DNA from: Verrucomicrobiota bacterium
Lineage (GTDB): Bacteria > Verrucomicrobiota > Verrucomicrobiia > Palsa-1439
Assembly (NCBI GenBank): GCA_003152315.1
Contig: PLZV01000025.1
Span: 143,248 to 179,451 of the forward strand
Reading direction: 5' to 3'
Length of the DNA stretch: 36,204 nucleotides
Shown here: one piece after another, positions 8,101 to 18,346 of the stretch
How positions within the stretch are numbered: the first letter of the stretch is position 1
How the letters are laid out: each line of letters starts with the position of its first letter
Position numbers and translations under genes: made by a program
The notes under the pieces: model-generated
Databases searched by the model: none
What the model saw: the letters and a program-made list of their open reading frames with translations, nothing else
Told to the model about the DNA's origin: nothing

Positions 8101-8976
8101 GTGAAGATTTATCTGGATGGTAACTACGTTCCGTCAGAAGAGGCGAAGGTTTCGGTCTTCGACCACGGACTGTTGTATGGCGACGGTGTTTTCGAAGGGA
8201 TCCGCGTGTACGGCGGGCGCATTTTCCGTCTCGACCAGCATCTGGATCGGCTCTTCAATTCGGCGAAGGCAATTATGCTGTCGATTCCGTTGACGAGGGA
8301 ACAACTCATCGAGGCATGCTGCGAAACGTGCCGGCAGAACAAGCTGAAGGACGGCTACATTCGGCTCGTCGTGACGCGCGGCGTCGGTTACCTCGGATTG
8401 AACCCGTTCCGCTGCAAGAACCCGACGGTTTTCATTATCGCGGATCGGATTGAACTGTATCCGGGGGAGGTTTACCGCAAGGGGCTGAAGCTGATCACCG
8501 CGAGCACACAGCGGACGAATCCGGCAGCCATGAGTCCCTCGATCAAGTCGCTGAACTACCTCAACAATATCCTGGCGAAGATCGAAGCGGTAAACGCCGG
8601 CACGTTCGAGGCGATCATGCTCAACGCGCAGGGGCATGTCGCCGAATGCACCGGTGATAACATCTTCATTGTTCGCGGCGGCAAACTCGAAACCCCGCCC
8701 GTGAGCGCGGGTGCGCTCGTTGGCATCACGCGGCAGGTTGTCATCGAGCTGGCTGCGAAGCGAAAAATTGCGGTCAGCGAACCGAACTTGACGCGCTACG
8801 ATTTGGCGACGGCGGATGAAGTTTTTCTCACGGGCACGGCGGCGGAGATTGTTCCCGTGTCGAGCATCGATGGGCGAATCATTGGTTCGGGTCGGCCGGG
8901 TCTGCTGACCTTGAAATTGACGGAGGACTTCCGTAAGTTGACGCGTTCCGAGGGAACGTTGATTGGGGCGAAGTAA
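8101..8976 (+). CDS. ilvE: Branched-chain amino acid aminotransferase (class IV)
   Basis: A fold-type IV PLP enzyme that transfers the amino group between glutamate and branched-chain 2-oxo acids, the last step of Val, Leu and Ile synthesis. The 291-residue protein shows the N-terminal VSVFDHGLLYGDGVFEGIRVY, the likely PLP lysine K149 (SIKSLNYLNNILAK), the ECTGDNIFIV segment and the phosphate-binding GITRQ and GTAAEIVPV motifs. It starts with GTG at 8101, preceded by GAGGA at a good distance. Only 4 bases separate its stop from mcsA, so it is probably co-transcribed with mcsA-mcsB-clpC. It thus occupies the place that ctsR has in Bacillus. A D-amino acid transaminase or 4-amino-4-deoxychorismate lyase is a less likely reading, given length and motifs. 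Confidence 0.9.
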   Translation: MKIYLDGNYVPSEEAKVSVFDHGLLYGDGVFEGIRVYGGRIFRLDQHLDRLFNSAKAIMLSIPLTREQLIEACCETCRQNKLKDGYIRLVVTRGVGYLGLNPFRCKNPTVFIIADRIELYPGEVYRKGLKLITASTQRTNPAAMSPSIKSLNYLNNILAKIEAVNAGTFEAIMLNAQGHVAECTGDNIFIVRGGKLETPPVSAGALVGITRQVVIELAAKRKIAVSEPNLTRYDLATADEVFLTGTAAEIVPVSSIDGRIIGSGRPGLLTLKLTEDFRKLTRSEGTLIGAK

Positions 8977-8980
8977 CCCG

Positions 8981-9490
8981 ATGGTTTGCGACATTTGCAA
9001 AAAGGCTGACGCGACAGTTTACCTGGCAAAGATTGTGGGAGGGAAGCTGTTGAAGGCGAATTTATGCGAGTCCTGCGCCAGGGAAAAGGGCGTGGAAGCG
9101 TCCGCGGGCTTTGACGAAGATTTGCTGGTGGGACTTGGCGCGGACATCAAGCTCGAATCGCCGGGTGTGCAATGTCCCGTTTGCAATTTCACCCAGGCGG
9201 ACTTCAAGAAGACCGGGCGGCTCGGTTGTAGCGCGTGTTGGGAAACTTTCGAAGTCGGGCTGGCATCGCTCTTGAAGGCGATGCACAAGGGTGATCATCA
9301 CATCGGCAAGGTGCCGACGAAAGCAATGCACACGTTGGTGTTGAGCGGGAAGATCCGGGAGCTCTCGGAACAGTTGGAGAAGGCGGTGAGCGAGGAAAAG
9401 TATGAAGACGCGGCGCAGGTTCGCGATGAGATTCGCGAGCTTGAGGCGAAGTTGAAAAAAACGGGGAGCGCGGTGCGCTCTCCGGAGTGA
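8981..9490 (+). CDS. mcsA: McsA, zinc-binding activator of the protein arginine kinase
   Basis: McsA activates the arginine kinase McsB and helps mark proteins for ClpC-ClpP degradation. The 169-residue protein carries four CxxC motifs: CDIC and CESC in the first 35 residues, then CPVC and CSAC. This matches the treble-clef zinc layout of Firmicute McsA. The C-terminus ends in a UVR motif (KYEDAAQVRDEIRELEAKL), the same kind of helical hairpin found in the middle domain of ClpC downstream. The ATG at 8981 gives VCDICKK at once, as in the family. It lies between ilvE (4 bases) and mcsB (7 bases). No CtsR-type repressor gene and no obvious CtsR operator repeats are seen upstream, so regulation must differ from Bacillus. 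Confidence 0.93.
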   Translation: MVCDICKKADATVYLAKIVGGKLLKANLCESCAREKGVEASAGFDEDLLVGLGADIKLESPGVQCPVCNFTQADFKKTGRLGCSACWETFEVGLASLLKAMHKGDHHIGKVPTKAMHTLVLSGKIRELSEQLEKAVSEEKYEDAAQVRDEIRELEAKLKKTGSAVRSPE

Positions 9491-9497
9491 TACGAAC

Positions 9498-10619
9498 ATG
9501 AAGATCGACGATTTGCTGAAAAGCCCGGGCGAGTGGGTCAAGGCCGATGGACCCAACAGCAAGATTGTCATGTCGTCGCGGGTCCGATTTGCGCGCAATA
9601 TTCGAGAATTTCCTTTCCCCGGCTGGGCCAAAAAGGCCGAACGCCAGAAGCTGTTGGGGATGATCCAGCCGGTGGTGGAGAACCTACCGGAGATGGCCGA
9701 CCACTTCGGCGACTCGATGGACAACATCAGCGCGATTCACAAGCAAGTACTGGTGGAGCGGCATCTCATCAGCCGCGAGCACGCGGCCAAAAACGTCGGC
9801 AGCGGGGTGGTCATTAATGACCGCGAGACGATCAGTGTGATGATCAATGAGGAAGATCACCTGCGCATGCAGACGATCAAGTCGGGCCTGCAGCTCAAGA
9901 CGATCTTTAAGATTATCGACAAGGTTGACACGGAACTTGAGGAACATCTTGATTATGCGTTCTCGCCGAAGCTGGGCTACCTCACGGCCTGCCCGACAAA
10001 TGTGGGCACGGCGATGCGTGGTTCGGCCATGGTGCATCTGCCGGGCATGGTATTGAGCGACCAGATCAATCAGGTCGTGCAGGCGGTCAATAAACTTGGT
10101 TTGGCGGTCCGAGGTTTGTATGGGGAAGGGACGGAAGCACTTGGGAATGTCTTCCAGGTCTCCAATCAGACGACCTTGGGCGAAAAAGAGTCGGAAGTGA
10201 TCGAGCGCCTTAATAAGGTGATTTTGCAGATCATTGAGCACGAGGAGAATGCGCGGATCACGCTCCTTGAAAAAAAGCCCAAACTGGTTTATGATCAAAT
10301 TGGTCGAGCGTATGGCATTCTTAGCAATGCACATACAATCAGTTCCAAAGAGGCACTTAACCTGCTCAGTCTAGTGCGTATGGGGGTAGACCTAGAGATG
10401 TTTCCGGCGACAGCGCGCGTCACGGTGGATGAGATGTTCATCCTCTCGCAGCCGGCGCATGTCCAAAAAGCGGCCGCGCGGAAACTGACTGCCGAGGAAC
10501 GTGACATTTCGCGGGCGGAACTGATCCGCGCGCAGTTGGCGGGTATTTCAAAACCGAATTTGAGCGATCGGCCGCCTCTGGAGAGCGGCCGAGCCGAACC
10601 AGAAATGAGAGGAGGGTGA
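9498..10619 (+). CDS. mcsB: Protein arginine kinase McsB
   Basis: McsB phosphorylates arginine side chains of proteins, tagging them for ClpC-ClpP. The 373-residue protein is a phosphagen-kinase-fold enzyme with the conserved SSRVRFARN (26-34), the NEEDHLRMQ segment (E118, E119, H121), the conserved cysteine C165 in YLTACPTNVGTAMRG, and GEGTEALGNVFQVSNQTTLG (209-228). The C-terminal regulatory region holds RDISRA at 335-340. This fits the RDXXRA phosphoarginine-sensing motif described for Firmicute McsB. Length and motifs indicate an intact, regulated kinase and not a creatine or arginine kinase for energy storage. Its stop overlaps the region of the clpC start, and the Shine-Dalgarno for clpC lies inside its last codons. 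Confidence 0.95.
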   Translation: MKIDDLLKSPGEWVKADGPNSKIVMSSRVRFARNIREFPFPGWAKKAERQKLLGMIQPVVENLPEMADHFGDSMDNISAIHKQVLVERHLISREHAAKNVGSGVVINDRETISVMINEEDHLRMQTIKSGLQLKTIFKIIDKVDTELEEHLDYAFSPKLGYLTACPTNVGTAMRGSAMVHLPGMVLSDQINQVVQAVNKLGLAVRGLYGEGTEALGNVFQVSNQTTLGEKESEVIERLNKVILQIIEHEENARITLLEKKPKLVYDQIGRAYGILSNAHTISSKEALNLLSLVRMGVDLEMFPATARVTVDEMFILSQPAHVQKAAARKLTAEERDISRAELIRAQLAGISKPNLSDRPPLESGRAEPEMRGG

Positions 10620-10624
10620 TGGAA

Positions 10625-13081
<2,457 letters not shown>

Positions 13082-13105
13082 ACGCTGGTGGTTGTTTCAC
13101 CCGAG

Positions 13106-13141
13106 GCCGTCCCGGAGTAATCCGGGGCGGCTTTTGATTTT
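13106..13141 (+). terminator. Intrinsic terminator after clpC
   Basis: GCCGTCCCGGA (13106-13116) pairs with TCCGGGGCGGC (13121-13131) around a GTAA loop. All 11 positions pair, one of them as a G-U wobble, and TTTTGATTT follows directly. This is the clearest intrinsic terminator in the window. It closes the ilvE-mcsA-mcsB-clpC unit and separates it from the mla genes. Confidence 0.88.
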
Positions 13142-13172
13142 CGGGAAGGCGCGGGTTGTCGGCACGGCGGGC

Positions 13173-13201
13173 TTGCAACGGCCTGACCACTTCCTTATGC
13201 T
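13173..13201 (+). promoter_or_regulatory. Candidate sigma-70 promoter of mlaE-mlaF-mlaD
   Basis: TTGCAA (13173-13178) and TATGCT (13196-13201) are 17 bases apart, each with four of six consensus positions, and lie between the clpC terminator and mlaE. The -10 box ends 8 bases before the mlaE ATG at 13210, and no Shine-Dalgarno sequence precedes that ATG. A leaderless transcript is therefore likely, as at lysS. Confidence 0.4.
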
Positions 13202-13209
13202 GCCGCGAC

Positions 13210-13995
13210 ATGACCGAAGCGCTTGCAGGTTTCCGGGAGTTTGTGGTCGGCCAGCTCAACCAGCTCGGCGCGATGCTGCTGCTCCTGATCGATATCGTCA
13301 AGACAGCCTTTACGAAGCGACCGCGCTGGAAGGAAACGTTCGACCAAATCTACAAGGTCGGCTGGCAGTCCCAGGCGGTCGTCGTGATCACCGGCGTGTT
13401 CACGGGCATGGTGTTTGCCGATCAAATCTACAACCAGTTCCACAAGGTGAAGATGGACACAGCGGTCGGCCCGGTCGTGAGTGTGGCCATGACCCGTGAA
13501 CTGGCCCCGGTTCTGACGGCGTTAATGGTTGCGGGTCGGGTGGGTGCGGCGATCGCTGCGGAACTGGGCACGATGAAGGTGACCGAGCAGTTGGATGCGC
13601 TGCGCTCGATGGGGACGGCACCGGTGAATTACCTGGCGATACCACGGTTTCTGGCCTTGCTGGTGTCGCTGCCGCTGCTCACGGCCGAGGCGATGTTCTT
13701 TGGCATTTTCAGCGGGTATTTGATCGGGGTGGACATGCTGGGGATCGACAAGGCGTATTTTTTGACGAACATGTACAAGTTCACGAGCGCCAAGGATGTG
13801 GTCAGCGGCCTAATCAAGTCCGTTTTCTTCGCGATCTTCATTGGGCTGATTTCCTGTTACAAGGGCTTCCAGGCCGGTGAAGGGGCGGAAGGCGTCGGGC
13901 GTGCCACGACGCAAGCCGTCGTGGTGTCTTCCCTGACGGTCCTTATCGCCAATTTTTTCATTGCGGTGTTGTTCAATGCGATCATTCCGCCATGA
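13210..13995 (+). CDS. mlaE: MlaE/YrbE-type ABC transporter permease
   Basis: The permease of an MCE-type phospholipid transporter that moves lipids between inner and outer membranes. The 261-residue protein has the MlaE pattern: an amphipathic N-terminal helix, then hydrophobic segments with GVFTGMVFADQIYNQF, and the hallmark stretch RELAPVLTALMVAGRVGAAIAAELGTM with EQLDALRSMGTAPVNYL. The C-terminus is hydrophobic (SSLTVLIANFFIAVLFN). The ATG at 13210 was preferred over an upstream in-frame start at 13156, which adds Cys-rich, unconserved sequence and would overlap the promoter boxes. It shares an ATGA overlap with mlaF. No MlaB (STAS) or MlaC gene follows, so these partners are either encoded elsewhere or not used. 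Confidence 0.93.
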   Translation: MTEALAGFREFVVGQLNQLGAMLLLLIDIVKTAFTKRPRWKETFDQIYKVGWQSQAVVVITGVFTGMVFADQIYNQFHKVKMDTAVGPVVSVAMTRELAPVLTALMVAGRVGAAIAAELGTMKVTEQLDALRSMGTAPVNYLAIPRFLALLVSLPLLTAEAMFFGIFSGYLIGVDMLGIDKAYFLTNMYKFTSAKDVVSGLIKSVFFAIFIGLISCYKGFQAGEGAEGVGRATTQAVVVSSLTVLIANFFIAVLFNAIIPP

Positions 13996-14756
13996 TCAAG
14001 ATTGAGGGATTATGGAAGAGTTTCGGTGCCACGGAAGTCCTGCGGGGCCTGGATTTGGAGATTCGCGACGCTGAGACCATTGTCATCATCGGGCGCAGCG
14101 GTGGCGGCAAGAGCGTGCTCTTGAAACATCTCTGTGGCCTGCTCAAGCCGGACAAGGGCAAGGTCCTGGTGGAGGGCGTGGACATCGTGCCGCTGGACGA
14201 ACAGGAACTAACGCCGATCCGCAAACAGTTTGGCTTTCTTTTCCAGAGCGCGGCGCTCTTTGACTCAATGACGCTATACGACAACGTGGCCTTTCCGCTA
14301 CGTGAGGAACGCCGCCCCGAGGCCGAGATCCATAAGCGCGTCGAGGAATCGCTGACCATCGTGGATTTGTTGCAGGCGCAGGACAAGAAGCCGGCCGAAC
14401 TGAGTGGTGGCATGCGCAAGCGCGCGGGTCTGGCGCGCGCGGTGGTGGCCAACCCGAAATACATACTCTACGATGAGCCGACAACGGGACTGGACCCTAT
14501 TCGGGCGGATAATATCAATCAGTTGATCCTACGGTTGCATGACCAATTGCACTGCACGGGGGTCGCGGTGACACATGACATGGTCAGTGCATATAAAATC
14601 GCGGATCGCATCGCATTGCTGCACGAGGGAACCATCCATGTGGTTGGTACGCCGGAGGAGATCCAGGCAACCCAGGACCCCATCGTGAAACAATTTATTA
14701 CAGGCATTGGCGACGATACTCAGGAGGTGCAGCATGGCACAGCAACGGTTCACTGA
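13992..14756 (+). CDS. mlaF: MlaF-type ABC transporter ATPase
   Basis: The ATPase of the MCE lipid transporter. The 254-residue protein carries Walker A GRSGGGKSVLLKHLCGLL, the Q-loop region FLFQSAALFDSMTLYDNVAFPL, the signature LSGGMRKRAGLARAV, Walker B YILYDEPTTGLDP and the switch histidine in VTHDM. The variant signature SGGMRKR and the FQSAALFDSM stretch are characteristic of MlaF and its plant-plastid relatives. ATG 13992 overlaps the mlaE stop (ATGA), and its own end overlaps the mlaD start by 23 bases, so the three genes are translationally coupled. Confidence 0.94.
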   Translation: MIKIEGLWKSFGATEVLRGLDLEIRDAETIVIIGRSGGGKSVLLKHLCGLLKPDKGKVLVEGVDIVPLDEQELTPIRKQFGFLFQSAALFDSMTLYDNVAFPLREERRPEAEIHKRVEESLTIVDLLQAQDKKPAELSGGMRKRAGLARAVVANPKYILYDEPTTGLDPIRADNINQLILRLHDQLHCTGVAVTHDMVSAYKIADRIALLHEGTIHVVGTPEEIQATQDPIVKQFITGIGDDTQEVQHGTATVH

Positions 14757-15762
14757 ACTCAGAGTGGGGATTTTCGTAGTGATCGGCCTGGTGTTGGTTG
14801 CCGGCTTGATCCTCAAGTTCGGCAAATACGAGAAGCTGGCGAAGAAGAGCTATGCAGTCACCGTCATCTTCTCGGATGTGGGTGGCATCGTCCGGGACGC
14901 CGATGTGCTGTACGGCGGCATTTCCGTTGGCAAGGTGGGCAACATCACGCTCAATCAGGAAGGAGTGCTCAAGGTCAACGTCCAGCTGAACCTCGATCAA
15001 ACTGTGAAGATCCGCAAGGACGCCAAATTCGTTATCAACCAATCCGGACTGCTCGGCGACCGTTATGTCGATGTGATGCCGCAGAGTGCAACTGCCGAGT
15101 TTCTCAAGCCCGGAGACACCGTAAATGGAACGGCGAGCATGGACCTTACGGAGGCGATTCACGGAGTGGTGGACGTGCTGCATCAAGCCGGAGGCACGAT
15201 CGAGCGCGTGGACAAGACTATCCAACGCATCGACGAGACGGTGTTGAGCACCCAGAGCCTGGAGCACATCGACATGTCACTGGCCAATATTGAAATGGCC
15301 AGCAGCAACGCGGTCGGTCTGACGTTAAGCATGCGTAGCATCGTCGATGAGAATCGCGGTAAAGTGGATAACGTCCTGACCCGATTCTCGGACGCCGCCG
15401 ACAACCTCAGCAAGACTTCCAAGAACGTCGATCAACTGGTCAGTGCCAATCAGGATGACATCCGCGCGGCAATGAAAAACCTGGCCGAAAGCACGGCCAA
15501 AGTGAATGATATTCTCGAGCGGCTACAGAAGGGCGAGGGAACGGTCGGTAAGTTGCTCGTCGATCCAACGTTGCACGACGAAATTGTGCATTTGGTGCAA
15601 AATTGGCGCAAGTATGGCCTTCTTTACAAGGAGGGTAACCGGGCGGCCTCGAAAAGCACGGAGGAACCGAAGCGCGGAGCCGTTCCGCAGCCCGCCCGAC
15701 CCACCCAAAGTGGGGGCGGAACCCTTATTTTCGGTACCGACTCCACAGCGCCGGCGCGGTAG
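14734..15762 (+). CDS. mlaD: MCE-domain protein, MlaD-like
   Basis: The membrane-anchored, lipid-binding subunit of the MCE transporter; it forms a periplasmic ring around the lipid path. The 342-residue protein begins with a single membrane helix (about 10-28, VGIFVVIGLVLVAGLILKF), followed by one MCE domain (about 38-116, with VTVIFSDVGGIVRDADVLYGGISVGKV). A long helical region (about 140-270) with heptad-like spacing follows, and then a Pro/Gly-rich tail. It is much longer than E. coli MlaD (about 180 residues). The helical extension resembles the longer MCE proteins that may form a tunnel or needle; this comparison is inference. The ATG at 14734 has a good GGAGGTG (14723-14729). It is the last gene of the operon. 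Confidence 0.9.
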   Translation: MAQQRFTELRVGIFVVIGLVLVAGLILKFGKYEKLAKKSYAVTVIFSDVGGIVRDADVLYGGISVGKVGNITLNQEGVLKVNVQLNLDQTVKIRKDAKFVINQSGLLGDRYVDVMPQSATAEFLKPGDTVNGTASMDLTEAIHGVVDVLHQAGGTIERVDKTIQRIDETVLSTQSLEHIDMSLANIEMASSNAVGLTLSMRSIVDENRGKVDNVLTRFSDAADNLSKTSKNVDQLVSANQDDIRAAMKNLAESTAKVNDILERLQKGEGTVGKLLVDPTLHDEIVHLVQNWRKYGLLYKEGNRAASKSTEEPKRGAVPQPARPTQSGGGTLIFGTDSTAPAR

Positions 15763-15797
15763 CGAAAGTCAGGTCGCTGGGAATAGTACTCTGGCCT

Positions 15798-15834
15798 TAA
15801 ACCTGCTCCCTTTGTCCCCGGAGTAATAGGTTTA
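15798..15834 (+). other. Stem-loop immediately upstream of the PIN/TRAM gene
   Basis: TAAACCT (15798-15804) is fully complementary to AGGTTTA (15828-15834). Inside it, CTCC (15806-15809) can pair with GGAG (15820-15823). The hairpin ends 5 bases before the ATG at 15840. GGAG is the only Shine-Dalgarno-like sequence near that ATG and would be hidden in the stem. It is not followed by T residues, so a terminator is unlikely; control of translation is an inference. Confidence 0.4.
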
Positions 15835-15839
15835 GAGCT

Positions 15840-16907
15840 ATGACGTTGTTGATGTTAAGAATCTTTTTCCTGATCCTCTGCGTGATGGGGAGTTGGTCCA
15901 TCTCGCAGTTGGAGGATCAGTGGGCGCAGCATCCCGTCATCGCCGTCCTGATCGGCCTGGTCGGTGGCGGCGCGTTCATCGGCATTGACAAGCTTCTGAA
16001 AGGTTTCTCGTTGCGCGGACTCTCGGCCGCTACGTTCGGTATTCTCGTCGGATTCACGATCAGCTACTTCATTGGCAATTCCGTCTTGTTCAAATTTATC
16101 GATGATGAACCCAAACTCATTGCGCAGATTGTCATGTACGTGGTCGGCACCTATCTAGCAATGGTCATTGCGCTGCGCGCGAAAGACGAGTTCAACCTCG
16201 TCATCCCCTATGTGAAGTTCATCAAGGAGAACAAACCCGAGCGTCTCGTGTTGCTCGATACCAATATCATCATCGACGGCCGCATCCAGGAAGTTTGTCT
16301 GACGGGCTTTCTCGATGCGGTGTTCATTGTGCCGCGGTTCGTCCTCGATGAATTGCAGTACATCGCCGACGCCGGTGACGAGGTGAAACGCGTGCGGGGA
16401 CGCCGCGGCCTCGAGGTACTCAAGATGCTCCAGCTCAACCCGCGGGTGGAAGTGAAGTTTCACGAGAACGACCTGCCGGACATCAAGGAAGTGGACGCCA
16501 AGCTCGTGCAGTTGGCGAAGATGCTACCCGCTGAAATTTTGACCAACGACTACAATCTCAGTCGGATTGCCGAACTGCAGCACGTCAAGGTGCTCAATCT
16601 CCACGAGCTTGGCAAATCTTTGCGTCCCGTCGTCCTGCCAGGCGAGAAGCTCACGGTTCGCCTCATCAAGGAGGGGCGCGAACCGCAACAAGCCATCGCC
16701 TATCTCGACGACGGGACGATGATCGTCGTCAACAACGCCCGCCGCTCCGTGGGGCAGGAGATTGAGGTCACCATCGCCAGCGTGCTGCAAACTGCTGCGG
16801 GTCGCATGGCGTTCGCCGAAGTGACCAATGGCAACGGCCGAAGCACTGACCACGCCGAAGCCGAGTCGCCCAGTGAAGAGCGGGGCAGGCTTGCTCCTGT
16901 AAACTGA
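15840..16907 (+). CDS. YacL-like membrane PIN/TRAM domain protein
   Basis: A 355-residue protein with about four N-terminal membrane segments (residues 1-110), a PIN nuclease-fold domain and a C-terminal TRAM domain. The PIN domain opens with LLDTNIIIDGR (D140 and nearby residues) and continues with VPRFVLDELQYIAD and ILTNDYNLSRIAEL; these carry the acidic residues expected at a metal site. The TRAM domain (about 265-325, LPGEKLTVRLIKEGREPQQA) is a likely RNA-binding beta-barrel. This layout matches Bacillus YacL, which lies in the same genomic setting between clpC and ispD. A membrane-bound ribonuclease role is likely from the family but not proven. It is separated from mlaD by 77 bases that hold a hairpin. 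Confidence 0.9.
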   Translation: MTLLMLRIFFLILCVMGSWSISQLEDQWAQHPVIAVLIGLVGGGAFIGIDKLLKGFSLRGLSAATFGILVGFTISYFIGNSVLFKFIDDEPKLIAQIVMYVVGTYLAMVIALRAKDEFNLVIPYVKFIKENKPERLVLLDTNIIIDGRIQEVCLTGFLDAVFIVPRFVLDELQYIADAGDEVKRVRGRRGLEVLKMLQLNPRVEVKFHENDLPDIKEVDAKLVQLAKMLPAEILTNDYNLSRIAELQHVKVLNLHELGKSLRPVVLPGEKLTVRLIKEGREPQQAIAYLDDGTMIVVNNARRSVGQEIEVTIASVLQTAAGRMAFAEVTNGNGRSTDHAEAESPSEERGRLAPVN

Positions 16908-16927
16908 GTTCTGTTAGTCTCCCACGC

Positions 16928-17611
16928 ATGGTCACGGCCATCGTGCTGGCTGCCGGCCGCTCGACGCGGATGGGCGGCAGCTCCAACAAGCAATTCATCG
17001 AACTTCTCGGCAAACCGCTCATTTGCTACTCGCTAGCGGCGTTTGAGCTGTGCGGCGCGGTCGATGCGGTCATCCTCGTGCGCCGTCCCGATTATGCCCA
17101 ACAGGCGGAAGAGGTGGTTCGCGAGTTTGGGTTCCAGAAGGTGGTTGCTGTCACCGATGGCGGCGTCGAACGCCAGAACTCGGTCTGGAACGGTCTGGAG
17201 AAATGCGATCCCGCCACGGAAATTGTCGCGGTCCACGACGGTGCTCGGCCATTGGTCACCCCGGCCCTGATTCAAGCCACAATCACGAGCGCTCGCGCGC
17301 ACGGCACCGGCATCGCGGCTAACAAGGTAGTGGACACCATCAAGGAGGCGAACGAGGACAAGACCGTGATTCGCACGGTGGATCGCACGAAGCTGTGGGC
17401 TGTGCAAACACCGCAAACGGCACGTCTGTCACTCCTGCGCGAGGCGTACACCAAAGTTTTCCAGGAGCAGACCGTGGTTACTGACGAGGCGGCAGCGGTC
17501 GAATCGCTCGGCCAGAAGGTCCACTTGGTCGAGACATCATTCCTTAACCTGAAGATCACCACTCCTGCAGATTTGGCCATTGCGGAAGCCTTGCTTCGGG
17601 TGCGGTTATGA
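16928..17611 (+). CDS. ispD: 2-C-methyl-D-erythritol 4-phosphate cytidylyltransferase IspD
   Basis: The third enzyme of the MEP pathway to isopentenyl diphosphate; it joins CTP and methylerythritol 4-phosphate. The 227-residue protein has the CTP-binding loop LAAGRSTRMGGSSNKQF at its N-terminus, the central VAVHDGARPLVTP, the KVVDTIKE segment, and VTDEAAAVE followed by LNLKITTPADLAIAE at its C-terminus. All are diagnostic of IspD. The start lies 20 bases after the PIN/TRAM stop. No good Shine-Dalgarno sequence is seen. The stop overlaps the next ATG (ATGA), so it is coupled to the S51 peptidase gene, with ispF following. Confidence 0.95.
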   Translation: MVTAIVLAAGRSTRMGGSSNKQFIELLGKPLICYSLAAFELCGAVDAVILVRRPDYAQQAEEVVREFGFQKVVAVTDGGVERQNSVWNGLEKCDPATEIVAVHDGARPLVTPALIQATITSARAHGTGIAANKVVDTIKEANEDKTVIRTVDRTKLWAVQTPQTARLSLLREAYTKVFQEQTVVTDEAAAVESLGQKVHLVETSFLNLKITTPADLAIAEALLRVRL

Positions 17612-18333
17612 AGCCTCGCCAGATTGTGGCGCTGGGGGGAGGAGGCTTCAGCGACGAGCCCAACAATCCATTGCTGGATGATTTCATTTTTGGATTGTCA
17701 GGCAAACGCCGCCCAAGGATTTGTTTTCTAGGTACAGCCAGTGGTGATGCGGAGAGCTACTTCCAGAAATTTCACAAAGCGATGTCCCACCGGAAATGCG
17801 AGGCCTCACACTTGGGACTTTTCAATCTGACGCATGTGGATCCAGCCAGGTTTCTGTTGCGGCAGGACGTGATCTATGTCGGCGGCGGAAACACGGCCAA
17901 TATGCTGGCAATTTGGCGCATCCATGGCGTTGATCGCGCGCTGCGGACAGCCTGGCGGAGGGGGATTGTTCTGGCGGGCACCAGCGCCGGGGCCAATTGC
18001 TGGTTCGAGGCGTGCAGCACGGATTCATTTGGACCGCTGGCGGCGTTGCGTGACGGTTTGGGGCTGTTGCCGGGATCGGTTTGTCCGCATTACGACGGAG
18101 AGAAGGAGCGCCGTCCGACGTTGTTCCGTTTTATTGCCACCGGCCAACTGCCCGATGGCTTCGCCCTGGATGACGGCGCTGCCGCGCACTTTGTCGGCCG
18201 GCGATTTGTCGAAGCCGTGAGTTCGCGGCCACAGGCGAAAGCATTCCGCGTGGTTCGTGTCGGAAGACGGGTTGTGGAAGAAGTCATCCCCGCGCGATTT
18301 CTCGGCGTTGCTTCAGGTACGAGGGTAGGGTAA
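17608..18333 (+). CDS. Peptidase S51 (dipeptidase E-like) family protein
   Basis: A 241-residue cytoplasmic protein of the class I glutamine amidotransferase-like S51 family, which includes alpha-aspartyl dipeptidase PepE and, more distantly, cyanophycinase. The nucleophile motif GTSAGANCWFE places the likely catalytic serine at S126. VIYVGGGNTANML before it and VCPHYDGEKE after it supply the conserved Gly-rich turn and histidine. The N-terminus QIVALGGGGFSDEPNN is typical of the PepE-like branch. It overlaps ispD by 4 bases and lies 13 bases before ispF, so it is part of the isoprenoid operon, although no link to that pathway is known. The substrate is unknown; cyanophycinase proper is longer and less likely. 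Confidence 0.82.
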   Translation: MKPRQIVALGGGGFSDEPNNPLLDDFIFGLSGKRRPRICFLGTASGDAESYFQKFHKAMSHRKCEASHLGLFNLTHVDPARFLLRQDVIYVGGGNTANMLAIWRIHGVDRALRTAWRRGIVLAGTSAGANCWFEACSTDSFGPLAALRDGLGLLPGSVCPHYDGEKERRPTLFRFIATGQLPDGFALDDGAAAHFVGRRFVEAVSSRPQAKAFRVVRVGRRVVEEVIPARFLGVASGTRVG

Positions 18334-18346
18334 GCTCCAAACTCTT

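Noticed and set aside
8075-10624. CtsR or HrcA/CIRCE operator upstream of ilvE-mcsA-mcsB-clpC
   Set aside because: I looked for the CtsR direct repeat (GGTCAAA-like) and for the TTAGCACTC/GAGTGCTAA inverted repeat and saw neither in the gaps.
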